A model generated the notes under the pieces. The model had not been told where the DNA came from. It worked only from the letters and a program-made list of their open reading frames with translations, and did not search any database. A stretch of DNA of 64,000 nt from Thermococcus siculi (GTDB lineage: Archaea; Methanobacteriota_B; Thermococci; Thermococcales; Thermococcaceae): contig NZ_CP015103.1 in assembly GCF_002214505.1 (NCBI RefSeq), positions 248,001 to 312,000 on the forward strand. The letters run 5' to 3'. Made by a program: the position numbers and the translations under genes. Positions 18,480 through 27,610 of this stretch are shown one piece after another; position 1 is the stretch's first letter; each line of letters begins with the position of its first letter.

Positions 18480-20423
18480 ATGAGAAAACTGACAGCACTG
18501 GCGTTTATTCTGCTCCTCATACTGCCCTTTGCAGGGTTCACGAGCGCCCAGTGCCCATCCGAGGGACACACGGTCGTTCTAAAGGCCCCGGCGGTGTCAA
18601 AGACCGCCGACGGTCAGCTAATCGGAGTTGCGACGGACTTCGTCATAACCGTAGCTCCTGGCAGTGGACACGTCTACGTCGAGACCTGGCCCCTGGCGGA
18701 GGTTGACATGCAGGCGAGCGCGAGGCTCGCCGCCCAGATGGCGGGAAAGGTTCTGGGCGTTGACATGAGCAATTACGATGTCTTCATCCACATAAAGGCT
18801 GATTCTCCAATCATCGGCGGTCCCTCCCCGGGGGGAACCATGACCGTCGGAATAATAGCGGCCCTGGAAGGCTGGGCCGTCAATCCAAAGGTGATGATGA
18901 CGGGCATGATAAACCCGGACGGGACGATAGGCCCGGTTGGTGGAATCCTCGAGAAGGCATCCGCCGCTCACGACGTCGGGGCAGAGGTCTTCCTGATCCC
19001 GGAGGGCCAGAGGGTACAGTACGTCCAGGAGACCCAGAGGAGGGAGATAGGCGGGATAGTCGAGATAAACACCCAGACGAAGAGAGTTGATGTAGTCCAG
19101 TACGCGAAGGAACGCTGGGGATTAACGGTCATCGAGATAAAGGACATCTACGAAGCCGTTTACTACTTCACAGGGCACAGGATCCCGAGGCCCGAGGCGC
19201 CTTCCTACACCAAGATCGACACCTCCTTCCTCAAGGAGGACGCCCTGAAGGACTACGAGAACACCACAGGTTATTACGAGGCCACACTGGAGAAGCTCAA
19301 AGACAGCGACGTGAGCTACGGAACCTACGCCACCCTCATGGAGGCCCTGAACGAGGCGAAGGGGATACTCAACCAGTCCAAGGAGTCGATAGACGGGGGA
19401 ATGTACTACACCGCCCTCAGCAAGGACTTCCAGGCGAGGATCATAATAAGGCACGTCGACTGGTACCTGGACGTTAAGGGACAGGACGACGTCCAGAGGC
19501 TCCTCAAGAGGACGGAGACCCAGATAAACGTGTCGGAGAAGGTAGTCGAGGGCATGGACATCAAGGGCATCACCATGCTACAAGCGGTTGCCGCCGCGGA
19601 GGAGAGGGTTGAGGAAGCTAAGGGTCTCCTCGACGAGGCCTGGAAGTACTACTACTCCGGTGACTACTGGAACGCCATTGGCGATGCTGCCTACGCCTAC
19701 GAGAGAGCCAAGACTGCCGAATTCTGGGCGAAGCTCGGCGAGAGGTTCGCAAACGGCCAGGAGATAAGCAGGGAGACAGTTAAGACGACCGCCAGGGACT
19801 ACATAGACGAGTCCAACCTCATAGTGACCTACATAGAATCGATGTACGGGAGCGCCGGAGGAGATCTGAGCGATAACATCGTTCAGGCGGAGCAGTACTA
19901 CGAGGATGGAAAATATTCCGCGGCGCTGTTCACTGCCATGGAGGCCCGCGTACAGGCCCAGGTCTTCCTCGACACCCTAGGAATAGACAACATGACCGTC
20001 CTCATGGACAAGCTGAAGGCCATGAAAGAGGACGCGAAGACCGCCATAGGCCTGGCCCAGAGCAACGGGGTAACCCCGATACTGGCGATGGCGTACTACG
20101 AGTTCGCGGAGAGCTACGAGAAGAGCGCCGAGGAGAACAACAGCCCGGGCGACCTCCAGACGGCCATGATATTCTACCAGTACGCGAGGGAAACGGCGGG
20201 CCTCTTCATCAGCGGGCACCCGAGTCCGGTGGAGCAGGTTTCGAACGGCTCAACGGAGGTGCCCCCGATAATAATCCCGACCGGAACCGGCACTCCGGAG
20301 AGTCCCTCAGAAGCAGGCACAGATAACGGAGGAAGTGACATATCCGGCGAGATCTGGGGGGCAATAGCCGCCATAGGCATCGGAGCGTTCCTTATCGGAG
20401 CACTCGTCGGAAAGAAACTCTGA
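18480..20423 (+). CDS. Secreted S16 (Lon-type) protease with C-terminal membrane anchor
   Basis: A 647-residue protein starting at 18480, with GGGGGTG just upstream and a TATA box (GCTTTATTAAAG, about 18438-18449). Residues 1-22 form a signal peptide. A Lon-type S16 protease domain follows: the catalytic Ser116 in GGPSPGGTM and Lys159 in GGILEKASAAH are both kept. There is no AAA+ domain. A long helical region with Tyr/Ala-rich, TPR-like repeats (about 240-590) precedes a Ser/Gly/Pro linker and a C-terminal membrane helix. It should act outside the cell; substrate unknown. Confidence 0.85.
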   Translation: MRKLTALAFILLLILPFAGFTSAQCPSEGHTVVLKAPAVSKTADGQLIGVATDFVITVAPGSGHVYVETWPLAEVDMQASARLAAQMAGKVLGVDMSNYDVFIHIKADSPIIGGPSPGGTMTVGIIAALEGWAVNPKVMMTGMINPDGTIGPVGGILEKASAAHDVGAEVFLIPEGQRVQYVQETQRREIGGIVEINTQTKRVDVVQYAKERWGLTVIEIKDIYEAVYYFTGHRIPRPEAPSYTKIDTSFLKEDALKDYENTTGYYEATLEKLKDSDVSYGTYATLMEALNEAKGILNQSKESIDGGMYYTALSKDFQARIIIRHVDWYLDVKGQDDVQRLLKRTETQINVSEKVVEGMDIKGITMLQAVAAAEERVEEAKGLLDEAWKYYYSGDYWNAIGDAAYAYERAKTAEFWAKLGERFANGQEISRETVKTTARDYIDESNLIVTYIESMYGSAGGDLSDNIVQAEQYYEDGKYSAALFTAMEARVQAQVFLDTLGIDNMTVLMDKLKAMKEDAKTAIGLAQSNGVTPILAMAYYEFAESYEKSAEENNSPGDLQTAMIFYQYARETAGLFISGHPSPVEQVSNGSTEVPPIIIPTGTGTPESPSEAGTDNGGSDISGEIWGAIAAIGIGAFLIGALVGKKL

Positions 20424-20442
20424 TTTTATTTCCATTTTCAAC
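20424..20442 (+). terminator. Oligo-T terminator after the S16 protease gene
   Basis: GATTTTATTTCCATTTTCA immediately follows the stop codon. Runs of T on the coding strand are enough for transcription termination in Thermococcales. It sits between two convergent genes. Confidence 0.4.
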
Positions 20443-20455
20443 AGCGAAACATCGC

Positions 20456-21562
20456 TCAGACGAGGGCCTTTAGGAACTCCACGTACAGCTCCTTCACCCT
20501 TTTCACGGACTCAACGCTGACCCACTCGTCCGGGGAGTGCCAGTTACCGCCCGCCGGGCCGTAGACGAGCGTTGGCTTGCCCAGGTAGGTGCCGAAGTAG
20601 TTGAAGTCCCCGACGCTCCTCCCGTAGATAATCTCCGGCTCCCCTCCGAGGATGGCCCTGTGGACGGACTTGAAGATGTTCACGAACCTGTCGTTCTCCC
20701 TCACGGTGTACGGGAGCATGTCAGGCGTCGGCCTGGGGAACCTCCCCACCTTTATCTTCGCGCGGAGCTTTATCCGCTCGGCCAGGCGGAGCAACTCGCC
20801 CTCGACCTTCTCCCAGTCCTCACCGATGACGATGTGCCTGTCGATTATGGCCCTCGCGTAGTCCGGGACGCTCAGGCCGTCGGCGGATCCCTCGATGCTC
20901 AGGGTGCAGTAGGAGCCGATGCCAAGCTTTCTGTGGTTCCTAAAGCGTATCTTCCACAGGCTCCCTACGAAACGACCGAGTTCCTCGATGGCGTTGAGGC
21001 CCTCGTGTGGTCTGGCGGCGTGTGCCCTCTTGCCGAAGACCTCGACCTGGACTATGAACCTTCCCCTTGCACCCAGCATCAGCCTCTCGTCGGTTGGCTC
21101 GGCCACGAGGACTAAATCAGCACCATCCAGTTTTCCGCTCTTTATCAGCTCCCAGGCCCCCCTCGAGTAGCCCTCCTCGTCACTCACCGCGGTGAAGATC
21201 ACTGTGGGCCTTTCGTTCTTGGACAGCTCCCCCATCTCGACGAACGCACTCATGAGTGCCGTCAGTCCGCCCTTCATGTCCGCACTTCCGAGGCCGTAAA
21301 AGCGGTCGCCGTCCAGCTCGCCCCGTGGATTTCGCGTCCAGCCCTGGGAGAGGTTGACCGTGTCCATGTGACCGTTGAGGACAACGGTGTGCCCCCGGCC
21401 AGGGAGGTAGGCGATAACGTCATCGGCGGAGCCTTCCACCGGCAGAAGTTCAACGTTAAAGCCGTGCTCCTCCAGAAAAGAAGCGATGAATCGGGAGACT
21501 TTTTCCTCCCGTCCGAAGGGGGAGCTGATGGACACCAGCTCCTTCAGGAGGTCGAATTCCAT
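20456..21562 (-). CDS. M20 family peptidase/deacylase (ArgE/DapE/ACY1 type)
   Basis: A 368-residue zinc aminoacylase-type protein. Metal ligands are visible: His65 and Asp67 in NGHMDT, Asp95 in GSADMKGG, and the catalytic Glu pair in SDEEG near residues 129-130, with a later dimerisation domain (KRAHAARPHEG). The substrate, an acylated amino acid or small peptide, cannot be told. The ATG at 21562 lies after GGGTGGTGGTT, and a TATA-like ACTTAAGC at 21592-21599 gives a very short leader. Confidence 0.85.
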   Translation of the reverse strand: MEFDLLKELVSISSPFGREEKVSRFIASFLEEHGFNVELLPVEGSADDVIAYLPGRGHTVVLNGHMDTVNLSQGWTRNPRGELDGDRFYGLGSADMKGGLTALMSAFVEMGELSKNERPTVIFTAVSDEEGYSRGAWELIKSGKLDGADLVLVAEPTDERLMLGARGRFIVQVEVFGKRAHAARPHEGLNAIEELGRFVGSLWKIRFRNHRKLGIGSYCTLSIEGSADGLSVPDYARAIIDRHIVIGEDWEKVEGELLRLAERIKLRAKIKVGRFPRPTPDMLPYTVRENDRFVNIFKSVHRAILGGEPEIIYGRSVGDFNYFGTYLGKPTLVYGPAGGNWHSPDEWVSVESVKRVKELYVEFLKALV

Positions 21563-21787
21563 AACCACCACCCGACAATAAAAACGACAAAGTGCTTAAG
21601 TAATTTTCCCCAATGTAACAAAACAAATTTTGACTAAGGGCCAAAGTCTTGAACAGAAACGACAGAAAAAACCGGTTGGTACGTCAGTTCGATATATACA
21701 GTGGTAAACGATTACTCACCGCTCAATGCCATAGAGACACCGCAGAAACAGACCACAGGAAGGAGAGAGACTGCCAGAAGATCGTTA

Positions 21788-21865
21788 TGGTGGACCGGGC
21801 GGGATTTGAACCCGCGGCCTCCGCCTTGCGAGGGCGGCGCTCATACCAGGCTGAGCTACCGGCCC
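21788..21865 (-). tRNA. tRNA-Ala (CGC)
   Basis: The minus strand folds into a standard 78-base tRNA with encoded CCA (21788-21790). The acceptor stem GGGCCGG/CCGGTCC contains the G3:U70 pair that identifies alanine tRNAs. The anticodon stem CCGCC/GGCGG encloses CTCGCAA, giving anticodon CGC. The T arm is GCGGG-TTCAAAT-CCCGC. No intron is present. A TATA-like ACTTTTTAAAC on the minus strand at about 21892-21902 is correctly placed as promoter. Confidence 0.97.
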
Positions 21866-22121
21866 GCACCCGTATTAGTGAACCCGCGAGAGGTTTAAAA
21901 AGTTTTGGGCCTGGGCGGTTCATTGTTGGACAAATTTGAGTTTATTTTCCACTGGAACTGCGAGAAGTTTGAAACGTAAATGTCAATAAACGGAGAACGG
22001 CATGGATTCAGAAAAAGGTGTGTTACCCTTATGCTCCCATTCAGAAGCTTCCATTATACCGGCAAACTTTTCTCAAAAGTTTTCTACCATGCTGGTAAAG
22101 TTTAGAAAAAGGGAAGGGAAA
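21866..22121. other. Intergenic region between tRNA-Ala and serA
   Basis: This 256-base A/T-rich gap holds the tRNA promoter and, close to the serA 3' end, two inverted repeats: AAACTTTT/AAAAGTTT at 22064-22082 with a 3-base spacer, and TACCA/TGGTA at 22085-22097. On the minus strand the sequence just after serA contains CCCTTTTTCT, so part of it is probably the serA terminator. No convincing gene was found. Confidence 0.5.
21892..21902 (-). promoter_or_regulatory. Promoter of tRNA-Ala
   Basis: ACTTTTTAAAC on the minus strand lies 27-37 bases upstream of the tRNA 5' end. Confidence 0.6.
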
Positions 22122-23039
22122 TCAGCCCTTCAGAATCTCGACGACCTGCTCGGCCACCTGAACCCCAGCCCTCATCTGGGCCTCTACGGTCGAGGCGCCG
22201 ATGTGAGGCGTTAGGACCACGTTATCGAGCCTGGTGAGCGGGTGGTCCGCAGGGAGCGGCTCCTCCTCGAAGACGTCCAGGCCCGCCCCAGCAATCCAGC
22301 CCTCCTTCAACGCTTTTACGAGGGCGTCGGTGTCGACGACGGCGCCCCTGGCGGCGTTGATGAGTATGGCCGTCGGCTTCATGAGCCTGAGACGCTCCTC
22401 GTTTATGAGGTGGTACGTGGCGTCGACGAGCGGGACGTGGAGCGTAACGACGTCGCTCTCCCTCAGGAGGGTCTCGAGGTCGACGAACCTCCCCCCGACT
22501 TCCTTCGCCCTCTCGTCGTTCGGGTAGGGGTCGTAGAGGAGGATGTTCATTCCGAGGGCGTGGGCAATCTTTGCCACCTCGTAGCCTATCCTTCCGAAGC
22601 CGATTACCCCCATCGTCTTTCCTTCAAGCTCGATTCCCATGGCCTGCTTCTTGGCCCAGGTTCCTTCCCTCATCTTCCTGTCGGCGAAGGCTATCTTCCT
22701 CGCCACGTTGAAGGTGAGGGCTATCGCCAGCTCGGCGACGCTCCTGCTTGAGGCGCCCGGGCTGTTGACGACCTTTATACCCCTCTCCTTGGCGGCCTCA
22801 AGGTCGATGTTGTCGAGACCGACGCCCGCCCTGGCTATAACCCTGAGCTTCGGGGCGGCCTCTATGACCTTCCTGGTAACCTTCGGCTTGCTCCTGACTA
22901 TGATGGCCTCCACGTCCCCGACGAGCTGGACGAGCCTCTCCTCGTCGGGATACTCCTCGTAAAGAACCTCAAAGCCAGCGTTCTTCAAAACCTCAATGGC
23001 CTTCTCGTGCAGCGGTGCCGCAACCAGAACCTTCACCAT
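22122..23039 (-). CDS. serA: D-3-phosphoglycerate dehydrogenase
   Basis: A 305-residue NAD-dependent 2-hydroxyacid dehydrogenase. The Rossmann motif GVIGFGRIG lies near residues 143-151; the active site contains NAARGAVVD, FEEEP and the catalytic His in LTPHIGAS. It is the short form without a C-terminal ACT domain, as usual in Thermococcales. It catalyses the first step of serine synthesis; hydroxypyruvate or glyoxylate reduction is an alternative. ATG 23039 follows GAGGTGG. It is the last gene of the panE-DUF47-serA operon. Confidence 0.86.
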   Translation of the reverse strand: MVKVLVAAPLHEKAIEVLKNAGFEVLYEEYPDEERLVQLVGDVEAIIVRSKPKVTRKVIEAAPKLRVIARAGVGLDNIDLEAAKERGIKVVNSPGASSRSVAELAIALTFNVARKIAFADRKMREGTWAKKQAMGIELEGKTMGVIGFGRIGYEVAKIAHALGMNILLYDPYPNDERAKEVGGRFVDLETLLRESDVVTLHVPLVDATYHLINEERLRLMKPTAILINAARGAVVDTDALVKALKEGWIAGAGLDVFEEEPLPADHPLTRLDNVVLTPHIGASTVEAQMRAGVQVAEQVVEILKG

Positions 23040-23049
23040 TCCAACCACC

Positions 23050-23697
23050 TCATCCCCTTCTCTTAATCGCCATCAGCATGACCTGGTCGGAGGCATCCTC
23101 GGCCCTGTCCGCTATGTCCCCGACCTTCGTCAGTATCTGGTTCCAGACCAGCTTGGCGTAGGTCGTAACCGTCTCGCTCTCAAAAACTTTGCCCTTCACG
23201 TCGTACTCGACCTCGTCGGCACTTTCCTCCGCGTCTTCAACCGCCTTGGCCAGCTCCGTGGCCCTATCGACGTCGGAGTTTAGGGCGTTGACGGCCTCAA
23301 CGAGAACCGCATAGGTCTTGATGGCAGAATCCACGAGATTCAAAATCTCCTCCTTCAGCTCCTCCGGAACCTTTGGCCTCGCGAGTATAAGGGTGTGGGC
23401 CGCGCTCTCTGCTGCATCGGCGACCTGGTCGATCAGCTCACTCAGCCTGACGTAGTCGCCCCTGTTGGCGGGCAGAAAAGCCCCTTCGTAGAGCATGGTC
23501 TCGATGCTCCTCCTCAGAGTGTCGGCCTTGCTCTCCAGCTCATCAACCTCCCTCTCAAAGGCCCTCGCCCTCTCAAAGTCCCCCTCGAGGTAGGCGACCA
23601 TAAGCTCCCTGAAGGCAACCAGGGACTCGTTCACCACGTTGAGATGGTTCTCAATCGCCTCAAAAACGCTGCTCTCTTTACCGCCGAATATGGGCAT
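23050..23697 (-). CDS. DUF47 (TIGR00153) PhoU-like protein
   Basis: A 215-residue all-helical protein of the DUF47/TIGR00153 family, which resembles PhoU and usually accompanies PiT phosphate permeases. Acidic helix motifs EREVDELESKAD and EDAEESADEVEYD are the likely metal-binding sites. Here it sits between panE and serA, while a PiT permease lies 8 kb away at 30897-31859. It probably modulates phosphate uptake. Confidence 0.84.
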   Translation of the reverse strand: MPIFGGKESSVFEAIENHLNVVNESLVAFRELMVAYLEGDFERARAFEREVDELESKADTLRRSIETMLYEGAFLPANRGDYVRLSELIDQVADAAESAAHTLILARPKVPEELKEEILNLVDSAIKTYAVLVEAVNALNSDVDRATELAKAVEDAEESADEVEYDVKGKVFESETVTTYAKLVWNQILTKVGDIADRAEDASDQVMLMAIKRRG

Positions 23698-23712
23698 TCC
23701 AATCCCCCCTGT

Positions 23713-24627
23713 CTATGTTTCACCGTCCCGCTTATTTAGGTTTTCCTTCGCCTTGATCAACCCCCACAGGAGTTCGTTCCTGGGGGCTTCGAGGCCGACC
23801 GATTGGGCGTACTCCACTATCTTCCCGTGGATGTAGTCCACCTCCGTTCTCTTCCCCCGCATTATGTCCTGCAGGGTGGAGTTGTAGTTCTCCCGGGTTC
23901 TCTCTATCGTGTCCCAGAGGAGTTCCAGAGGGTGCATCTCAAACTCTATTCCAAGCTGCTGGGCGACGAGGCAGCCCTCCCTCGCTATGTCCACCGAGAC
24001 CCCCTCCAGGTAGGGGTCGTCCTTGAGGACGCCGTTCTTCACCCCCAGAACCGTTCCAAGACCGTTGATTACGGAATTGACTATCGCCTTCGCCCACTTC
24101 CAGCCGATTATGTTGTCGCTGACCGAGACCTCTAGGCCCGCATCCCTGAAAACCTCCGCCACATCGTCCACGAAGGGGTCGTGTCCGGTGGGATACTTCC
24201 CGATAACGGTCACTCCCCTACCAGTCCAGCGCACGTGGCCCCACTCGACGAGCATCGCCCCGTTGGTTGTCACGCCGCCCATAACGTTGGGCGTCTCCTT
24301 CAAAGCCAGCTCCTCGTTTCCAAGGCCGTTCTGGACGCTCAGAATCCACGTGTCAGGACCTAGGCACTTCCTCGCGCATTCGAGGGCGGCCTTTGTGGAG
24401 TAGGACTTCGTGGCCAGAATCAGCAGATCGGGGGGTTCCTCCGGGGCGTAGAGGCTCGCCTTCGGGTGAACCGTGAACTCTTCAGCACCTGAAACCCTCA
24501 GACCTTTCTCATTTATCGCCCTCACCTGCGGCTCGCGCCCGATGAGAGTCACATCGTTTCCGGCCCTTGCCAGGAGGGCGCCGAACAGGGAACCTATGCT
24601 CCCCGCACCGAGTACGTAAATCCTCAT
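23713..24627 (-). CDS. panE: 2-dehydropantoate 2-reductase
   Basis: A 304-residue ketopantoate reductase with the N-terminal dinucleotide motif GAGSIGS (residues 7-13), the GNDVTLIGR strand, SVQNGLGN and the C-terminal helical domain containing [15 protein letters not shown], which carries the catalytic lysine. It reduces 2-dehydropantoate to pantoate in CoA synthesis. It is first in an operon with DUF47 and serA. Its promoter region (24628-24672) also serves the divergent RNA methyltransferase gene. Confidence 0.88.
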   Translation of the reverse strand: MRIYVLGAGSIGSLFGALLARAGNDVTLIGREPQVRAINEKGLRVSGAEEFTVHPKASLYAPEEPPDLLILATKSYSTKAALECARKCLGPDTWILSVQNGLGNEELALKETPNVMGGVTTNGAMLVEWGHVRWTGRGVTVIGKYPTGHDPFVDDVAEVFRDAGLEVSVSDNIIGWKWAKAIVNSVINGLGTVLGVKNGVLKDDPYLEGVSVDIAREGCLVAQQLGIEFEMHPLELLWDTIERTRENYNSTLQDIMRGKRTEVDYIHGKIVEYAQSVGLEAPRNELLWGLIKAKENLNKRDGET

Positions 24628-24672
24628 CTCACCACCAAAAGCGTTTAAAGCCCCATCCTTAAAGCCTTAGCG

Positions 24673-25389
24673 ATGATCGGCGTCGTTCTCGTGGAGCCGG
24701 AGGGGCCGGCCAACATCGGCATGGTCGCCAGAACCATGAAGAACTTCGGATTCTCCAGGCTAGTCCTCGTGAATCCAAACATAACAGAGGAGAGCTACTC
24801 CTACGCGGTTCATGCAAGGGATGTGCTTGAGAACGCGGTAATTCTGGAGGAGTTTGACGAGGCTCTCGAACTCTTCGACCTGGCCGTCGGAACCACAGGA
24901 AAGCCCGGGAAGAGCTACATCCCGGATAGAGCGCCGCTGATGCCCTGGGAGCTGAGGGAGACGCTCGAAGGCTACCCTGGCAGGGCGGGCATCTTCTTCG
25001 GCAGGGAGAGCATCGGACTGAAGAACAACGAGCTGGCAGGGATGGATTTCACGGTAACCATTCCGACGAGCGATGACTACCCGGTAATGAACCTCGCCCA
25101 GGCTGTTGCGGTGATCCTCTACGAGCTTTCCAGAAGGAGGCCGGAGCCAGCCGTCGAGGCGCTAAAGCCAGCCACCCGGAGGGAGAGGGAGAAACTCGTT
25201 GAAACATGGGCTGGTCTTCTCGAGGTACTGAACTATCCCAAAGACGTTGAACGGAGGGAGATCTTCGTCAAAATCTTCGGGCGGCTCGTCGGGAGGGCGG
25301 TTCTCTACGGAAGGGAGGTTCACACCCTCATAGGTCCGCTGAGGAAGGCCCGGATTAAGCTGGAGGAATGCCCCGATGCTGAGCGTTGA
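24673..25389 (+). CDS. SPOUT RNA 2'-O-methyltransferase, TrmJ/TrmH family
   Basis: A 238-residue SpoU-class methyltransferase. Motif 1 is the Asn/Arg segment GPANIGMVARTMKNFG (residues 12-27); motif 2 GIFFGRESIGL and motif 3 DDYPVMNLAQAVAVILYEL form the trefoil-knot SAM site. The C-terminal 70 residues form a helical extension like that of TrmJ, which methylates position 32 of tRNAs. The exact target is not shown by sequence. It overlaps ogt by 14 bases. Confidence 0.82.
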   Translation: MIGVVLVEPEGPANIGMVARTMKNFGFSRLVLVNPNITEESYSYAVHARDVLENAVILEEFDEALELFDLAVGTTGKPGKSYIPDRAPLMPWELRETLEGYPGRAGIFFGRESIGLKNNELAGMDFTVTIPTSDDYPVMNLAQAVAVILYELSRRRPEPAVEALKPATRREREKLVETWAGLLEVLNYPKDVERREIFVKIFGRLVGRAVLYGREVHTLIGPLRKARIKLEECPDAER

Positions 25390-25912
25390 AAGGTTTGAGG
25401 TAGCCGGAAGGAGCGTATGGATAGCGGTTTTCTGGGGGAAGAAAATTCAGGGAATAACCTTCTCCCTCGATGAAGGGCAGTTCGAGAGGAACATCGGACG
25501 TCTGACGGAGTTTCTGAAGAGGAGGGGAGTGGGGGTAGACTTGACCCTGGAGGAGTCGGACTATCCAGCCCTCGTCCGCGACGTTGTGCTGGGGAAGGTG
25601 GATAATCCGGACGTCCTCCCCGAGCTTTCCTTCGAGGGTGTTACACCCTTTGAGAGGCGCGTTTACGAATGGCTCACGAAAAACGTTAAAAGAGGGAGTG
25701 TTATAACCTACGGTAGCCTTGCCAAGGCCATAGGAACCTCACCCCGGGCAATAGGGGGTGCCATGAAACGGAATCCCTACCCGATAGTCGTTCCCTGCCA
25801 CAGGGTTGTGGCCAGAGACGGAATCGGCCACTACACCCCAAGGCTTGAGGAAAAGGTGTTCCTGCTCAAAACAGAGGGGGTGGAAGGATGGACAAGGTCA
25901 AAGCTTATCTGA
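25376..25912 (+). CDS. ogt: Methylated-DNA-[protein]-cysteine S-methyltransferase
   Basis: A 178-residue DNA repair protein with the active site PCHRVV (nucleophile Cys141), preceded by the DNA-binding helix region TYGSLAKAIGTSPRAIGGAM. It transfers alkyl groups from O6-alkylguanine to its own cysteine. It overlaps the upstream methyltransferase gene by 14 bases and the downstream TPR gene by 25 bases, so the three are probably one transcript. Confidence 0.92.
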   Translation: MLSVERFEVAGRSVWIAVFWGKKIQGITFSLDEGQFERNIGRLTEFLKRRGVGVDLTLEESDYPALVRDVVLGKVDNPDVLPELSFEGVTPFERRVYEWLTKNVKRGSVITYGSLAKAIGTSPRAIGGAMKRNPYPIVVPCHRVVARDGIGHYTPRLEEKVFLLKTEGVEGWTRSKLI

Positions 25913-26934
25913 TTGGATTTCTGATAGCGGTGATAGCGATAGCCGCCGGTATAGTCTGGTACGGCGGCTGGAAGCTGCTGCTCCAGGTGATCCTGGCCCT
26001 GGGATTCCTCGGCGTTACAATTATGCTGCTCTTCTTCACGGGACTGACGTTCTACGCTGAGAGCTGGAAGTACGGCACGATACTGGCGGTCTTCACCGCC
26101 ATAAGCGGGTACGGCCTCTATCTGAGCGCCACATGGAACAGGGTCGGCTGGGAGTACCTGTATCCGGTCTTCGGGATAATCGTCTTCTTCGTAGCGGTGG
26201 TTGCCTTCGGCATCTGGTACATCAGCGAACCGGATCTAAGCCTGACCGACCGCTTCCGCTCCGCTGAGAAGCTCGAGAAGATGGGCAAGTACAAGGCGGC
26301 CGCCAGAAAGTACGAGAAGGCCGGCAACTACCTGAAGGCCGCTGAGATGTACGAGAAGCTCGGCTGGATGGAGAGCGCGGCCTGGGCCTACGAGAAGGCC
26401 GAGAAGTACGATAGGGCCGCCGAAATCTACGAACAGCTATACGAGAAGGAGAAGGACACCTACTACCTCAAGGAGGCCCACGAGTACTGGAAGAAGGCCG
26501 GGAACATGGACAGGGCAGCGAAGGCCCTTGAGAAGTACGCCGAGGAAGAACCCTGGTTCTGGGAGGACGTCGCCAAGCTCTACGAGGAGCTTGGAAACCA
26601 GGAGAAGGCCAGGGAAGCCTGGGAGAGGGCGCTTGAGTACTACAAGAAGGAGGCCCAGGAGGAGGGTGTCTTCTGGGAGGACGTCGGCAACATAGCGAGG
26701 AAGCTCGGCATGGAGGACCTTGCCAGGGAGGCCTACGAAAAGTTCCTTGAGTACTGCATGAAGGAAGCGGAAGAAGACCCGATGTGGTGGAAGCACGTGG
26801 CGGAGGCCTACGACTACCTCGGCGAGAAGGAGAAGGCTGAAGAGGCTAGAACGAAGTACGAGGAGTACAGGCAGAAGATCATGAAGGCGAACGAGGAGAC
26901 TTCGAAGTTCCCTGAGGAAGAGAAGGAGGAATAA
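25888..26934 (+). CDS. Membrane-anchored TPR repeat protein
   Basis: A 348-residue protein with four hydrophobic segments (about residues 5-24, 29-51, 58-76 and 87-109) and then a series of TPR-like repeats rich in Tyr, Ala and Glu (for example YKAAARKYEKAGNYLKAAEM, about residue 135). The C-terminal repeats contain PWFWEDVAKLYEELG-type units. It probably scaffolds a complex at the inner face of the membrane. It overlaps ogt by 25 bases. The partner is unknown. Confidence 0.78.
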   Translation: MDKVKAYLIGFLIAVIAIAAGIVWYGGWKLLLQVILALGFLGVTIMLLFFTGLTFYAESWKYGTILAVFTAISGYGLYLSATWNRVGWEYLYPVFGIIVFFVAVVAFGIWYISEPDLSLTDRFRSAEKLEKMGKYKAAARKYEKAGNYLKAAEMYEKLGWMESAAWAYEKAEKYDRAAEIYEQLYEKEKDTYYLKEAHEYWKKAGNMDRAAKALEKYAEEEPWFWEDVAKLYEELGNQEKAREAWERALEYYKKEAQEEGVFWEDVGNIARKLGMEDLAREAYEKFLEYCMKEAEEDPMWWKHVAEAYDYLGEKEKAEEARTKYEEYRQKIMKANEETSKFPEEEKEE

Positions 26935-26962
26935 AGCCTAAAGGCCCTTTTATTGTCCTTTT

Positions 26963-27328
26963 CTAAAACACCCTTTTTATGTTAACTCTGTCGAAGTCCC
27001 CGTCGTTTGAGAGGATAACCTTGATTCCGTGCGCCTTCATCGTGGCGTAGTGTATGGCATCGTCGAAGTCGAGCTTCTTGCATTCTTCCGCTATTTTGAG
27101 GATCTCAGGGGTTAGGGCAACGACTTTTACACCCAAATCCTCTAAAACTTGGCTTATCCTGAGCTTGGCTCCCGTGCGCCGGAGAAGGACGTAGAGCTGC
27201 CAGGCGGTCAGTGCCGAGGTTATCATCCTGCCGTAGTACTCCTCAACCAGTTCCTTCGCTCTCGGGCCGAACTCTTCGTTAGCCGTCAGGATGTAGTATA
27301 TCACGTTGACGTCCACGTAGGCCCTCAA
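26963..27328 (-). CDS. vapC: VapC-family PIN-domain toxin
   Basis: A 121-residue PIN-domain protein, paired by a 4-base overlap with an AbrB-type antitoxin. Asp6 (VDVNVI), Asp90 (DFDDAIHYATM) and Asp109/Asp111 (SNDGDFD) match the acidic site of VapC ribonucleases. The position usually held by the second acidic residue is Gln44 (SALTAWQ), so catalysis may be weakened or the acid may come from elsewhere. VapC toxins cut tRNA or rRNA. Confidence 0.82.
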   Translation of the reverse strand: MRAYVDVNVIYYILTANEEFGPRAKELVEEYYGRMITSALTAWQLYVLLRRTGAKLRISQVLEDLGVKVVALTPEILKIAEECKKLDFDDAIHYATMKAHGIKVILSNDGDFDRVNIKRVF

Positions 27329-27567
27329 AGCTCATCCCTCAGGAGCTTTTCGGTTTCTTTCTCAATCACTCTGTCAATCTCCTCAGCGTTCAGCTTCTCT
27401 CCTTTTACAATGCCCCAGTACTTCTCGATCTTTTTCCTGGCTGGGATGAGAACTATTTCTCCGTTCCTCTCCTCAACGTAGAACTCCCTTGCCTTCAGCC
27501 TCTTCCGAAGGGATGCAGGAAGGTACAGCCTGCCGTTTTCATCCAGTCTAACAACTTCGACATTCAT
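27325..27567 (-). CDS. vapB: VapB-family AbrB/MazE-type antitoxin
   Basis: An 80-residue protein whose N-terminal half is an AbrB swapped-hairpin DNA-binding domain (VVRLDENGRLYLPASLRKRL). The acidic C-terminal tail should bind and block the PIN toxin. It overlaps vapC by 4 bases. A TATA-like CACTTAAATG on the minus strand near 27587-27596 leaves almost no leader, as expected for an autoregulated pair. Confidence 0.82.
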   Translation of the reverse strand: MNVEVVRLDENGRLYLPASLRKRLKAREFYVEERNGEIVLIPARKKIEKYWGIVKGEKLNAEEIDRVIEKETEKLLRDEL

Positions 27568-27610
27568 GGGAATAACTAGGATTTTGTCATTTAAGTGATT
27601 TTTGGAAAAT

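Noticed and set aside
21649-21939. Plus-strand frame of 96 codons across tRNA-Ala
   Set aside because: Its only striking peptide (RAGFEPAASALRGRRS) is the well-known translation of the tRNA antisense strand, a frequent false gene.
22002-22214. Possible 70-residue gene between tRNA-Ala and serA
   Set aside because: No TATA box or ribosome site at a fitting distance, low-complexity sequence, and its 3' half is antisense to serA.
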